From a bacterium UBA2214 (GTDB lineage Bacteria > Zhuqueibacterota > Zhuqueibacteria > Residuimicrobiales > Residuimicrobiaceae): a DNA stretch of 5,903 nt. This document shows positions 5,338 to 5,903 of this stretch, in pieces; position 1 is the stretch's first letter; each line of letters starts with the position of its first letter. Under the pieces are notes generated by a model. It ran no database searches. It was not told the origin of the DNA and saw nothing but the letters and a program-made list of their open reading frames with translations. Where the stretch lies: positions 1 through 5,903 of the forward strand of contig DCUM01000040.1 of assembly GCA_002327255.1 (NCBI GenBank). The letters run 5' to 3'. The position numbers and the translations under genes are program-made.

Positions 5338-5472
5338 CGCGATGTTCCTCCTCATGTTTTTACTGCAGTCCAGGGGGTTCTGCAAAGCACCGCAGAAACG
5401 GTGGGTACCCGGCAGAGGAGACGTGACGATAGCGAGCCATCGAAAAGAAGGATTTCGTTGCCAGGGTGCTTT
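5338..5472 (-). promoter_or_regulatory. Structured 5' leader of the cNMP-fold gene, candidate cis-regulatory RNA
   Basis: Read as leftward RNA, ACCC(U)GGCA (5467-5459) can pair with UGCCGGGU (5414-5407), eight pairs with one bulge, closing a domain that holds CGAAA/UUUCG (5457-5453 with 5445-5441) and GAUGG-CUCG-CUAUC (5441-5428). Next come two hairpins that share bases and cannot coexist: CACCG/CGGUG (5403-5399 with 5392-5388) and UUCUGC/GCAGAA (5397-5392 with 5383-5378). CUCCUC (5420-5415) is complementary to GAGGAG of the ribosome-binding site. The closing helix would begin within a few bases of the predicted transcription start. It fits no riboswitch class I know. Pairing was judged by eye, without energies or covariation. 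Confidence 0.35.
5347..5352 (-). promoter_or_regulatory. Ribosome-binding site that sets the cNMP-fold protein start
   Basis: A consensus AGGAGG on the minus strand lies nine bases before the ATG at 5337, rejecting the ATG six codons upstream. A complementary CUCCUC occurs in the leader (minus strand of 5415-5420) and could mask it. Confidence 0.75.
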
Positions 5473-5478
5473 TAATGT

Positions 5479-5507
5479 AGTATCGCCATTTCAGGGGCGC
5501 CAGTCAA
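5479..5507 (-). promoter_or_regulatory. Putative sigma70-like promoter for the cNMP-fold gene
   Basis: Read leftward, TTGACT (5507-5502) and GATACT (5484-5479) are 17 bases apart; they match consensus at five and four of six positions. The start would be near 5472, leaving a leader of about 135 bases. An interrupted inverted repeat overlaps and extends upstream of the -35. Confidence 0.45.
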
Positions 5508-5540
5508 GTGAATTGCAAGAAAATAACAGTTGCGTACTTG
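5505..5540. repeat. Interrupted inverted repeat at the -35 of the cNMP-fold promoter
   Basis: CAAGT (5505-5509) and GCAA (5515-5518) mirror TTGC (5530-5533) and ACTTG (5536-5540). The spacing is uneven (five bases on the left, two on the right), and the left edge overlaps the predicted -35. It could be an operator for a dimeric regulator, or chance. Confidence 0.3.
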
Positions 5541-5655
5541 AATTTGCTGCATCCATCACAGGGGTGGTTTTTCGTGTTGCCCGTTAGCGTGATGAACCAT
5601 TCCTCGCCGACGGAACAAGGAAATTTCATTCTTTTCAACCTTATGGAGGGGGTTT

Positions 5656-5802
5656 ATGGCAGCGCGTCTTATGAACGGTCTTCTGATATTGACGGCGCAC
5701 TTCGGCTCGCTGGCTTTTGTGTGCTTCCCCCCTGATCACCGGTTTGTACACATCTTCCGGCAGCGCCTCGAAAAAAATTGTGTTCATCAGCACAACTTGT
5801 AG
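5656..5802 (+). CDS. Possible 48-residue small membrane protein, unknown
   Basis: An ATG-started ORF of 48 codons follows a very strong Shine-Dalgarno run GGAGGGGG (GGAGG at 5645-5649, six bases before the ATG). The product has a hydrophobic stretch at about residues 5-24 ('LMNGLLILTAHFGSLAFVCF'), long enough for one membrane segment or a signal anchor, then a polar, basic tail rich in His and Arg and two further Cys/His-containing motifs ('NCVHQHNL' at the end). I recognise no family. No clear promoter is seen directly upstream. The strong ribosome-binding site is the main support; the short length and the lack of homology evidence are the main doubts. It might also be the eroded 5' end of a larger membrane-protein gene. 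Confidence 0.35.
   Translation: MAARLMNGLLILTAHFGSLAFVCFPPDHRFVHIFRQRLEKNCVHQHNL
5771..5795 (-). terminator. Weak leftward terminator-like hairpin
   Basis: Read leftward, TTGTG (5795-5791) and CACAA (5782-5778) form a five-base-pair stem with an eight-base loop, followed directly by seven Ts (5777-5771). The stem is short and no leftward gene is known to its right within the window, so it would only matter for a transcript entering from beyond the tRNA. It may be chance in an AT-rich spacer. Confidence 0.2.
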
Positions 5803-5840
5803 TTTTGTCAATCCATATATAGATTTTTGTTAAAATCCAC

Positions 5841-5869
5841 TTGTGTTTTTGGAAAAAAGTGTTTATTTT
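5841..5869 (+). promoter_or_regulatory. Putative promoter for the tRNA gene
   Basis: TTGTGT (5841-5846) and TATTTT (5864-5869) are 17 bases apart, which would start transcription near 5876, just ahead of the tRNA. An alternative is the extended -10 TGTTAAAAT (5828-5836), giving a leader of about 38 bases. The flanking DNA is strongly AT-rich. Confidence 0.45.
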
Positions 5870-5880
5870 GTGGACAATAC

Positions 5881-5903
5881 GCGCCCATAGCTCAGCTGGA
5901 TAG
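5881..5903 (+). tRNA. tRNA 5' part, probably tRNA-Arg (cut by window edge)
   Basis: The last 23 bases are the 5' end of a tRNA: acceptor strand GCGCCCA, then TA at positions 8-9, the D-stem GCTC, and the D-loop AGCTGGATA with its GG pair. The GCGCCC acceptor start with this D-arm is typical of bacterial tRNA-Arg. The anticodon lies beyond the window, so the amino acid is inferred. Confidence 0.88.

Larger units (their letters stand above)
5386..5880. other. Mostly non-coding region between the cNMP-fold gene and the tRNA
   Basis: About 495 bases that hold the leader and promoter of the leftward cNMP-fold gene on the left, a possible small ORF (5656-5802), a weak leftward hairpin with a U-run (5771-5795) and the tRNA promoter on the right. 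Two overlapping rightward ORFs of 75 to 81 codons starting at 5342 and 5508 have no ribosome-binding site and no protein-like pattern, so I do not call them. Confidence 0.5.

Noticed and set aside
5403..5410. GGGTACCC palindrome in the cNMP-fold leader.
   Set aside because: Eight bases is short, flanks do not extend it, and its 3' half is better explained as part of the leader's closing helix.
4888..5475. A 195-codon plus-strand frame opposite the cNMP-fold gene.
   Set aside because: The minus strand encodes a recognisable cNMP barrel with a consensus ribosome-binding site; the plus frame has neither.
1..5903. CRISPR array, prophage, complete insertion sequence or toxin-antitoxin pair.
   Set aside because: No regularly spaced repeats, no transposase, integrase or phage genes, and no paired small genes of the right form were seen.

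Overview
The window looks like a stretch of a Gram-negative-type, mesophilic bacterial chromosome of middling GC. Protein flavour (a bacterial KaiC with a cysteine-free, GGAGCGKT-type P-loop segment, a Cys-rich nitronate monooxygenase-like flavoprotein, a stand-alone cNMP-fold protein of about 150 residues) suggests an environmental bacterium such as a Desulfobacterota/Deltaproteobacteria relative. That assignment is an impression from sequence style and is not proven by any marker gene here. No phage or complete insertion sequence is present.

Left part (1-1844): all certain genes read leftward. A LuxR/NarL-type response regulator (704-1360) lies upstream of the 5' end of a kaiC gene (1-392, cut by the window edge). 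They are separated by 311 bases that hold a likely kaiC promoter (431-459) and an imperfect palindrome just upstream of it. Right of the regulator is a 437-base region (1361-1797) with no clear leftward gene. It contains a good rightward sigma70-like promoter, a CCTATATAGG palindrome, a 12-base T run in a possible 44-residue ORF, and the terminator of the next gene.

Middle (1798-4851): an FMN-dependent nitronate monooxygenase/2-nitropropane dioxygenase family gene (1841-2971, leftward) is divergent from a two-gene two-component operon: a short membrane histidine kinase (3123-4148) and an OmpR/PhoB-type response regulator (4129-4851) whose genes overlap by 20 bases. The 151-base divergent region has overlapping back-to-back promoters and three direct repeats in 11-base phase, the spacing expected for a PhoB-like regulator. 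The simplest model is that the regulator controls its own operon, the flavoprotein gene, or both.

Right part (4852-5903): a leftward gene for a 151-residue cyclic-nucleotide-binding-fold protein with no DNA-binding domain converges on the two-component operon. It appears to have a sigma70-like promoter and a roughly 135-base leader with potential for a bulged closing helix, internal hairpins, two mutually exclusive hairpins, and a segment complementary to its own Shine-Dalgarno sequence. Beyond it is about 375 bases of mostly non-coding DNA with one possible 48-residue ORF behind a very strong ribosome-binding site, then a promoter and the first 23 bases of a tRNA (probably tRNA-Arg) running off the end.

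The most interesting items are the phased repeats in the divergent promoter and the structured leader of the cNMP-fold gene. Neither amounts to a demonstrated new system; both rest on reading by eye.
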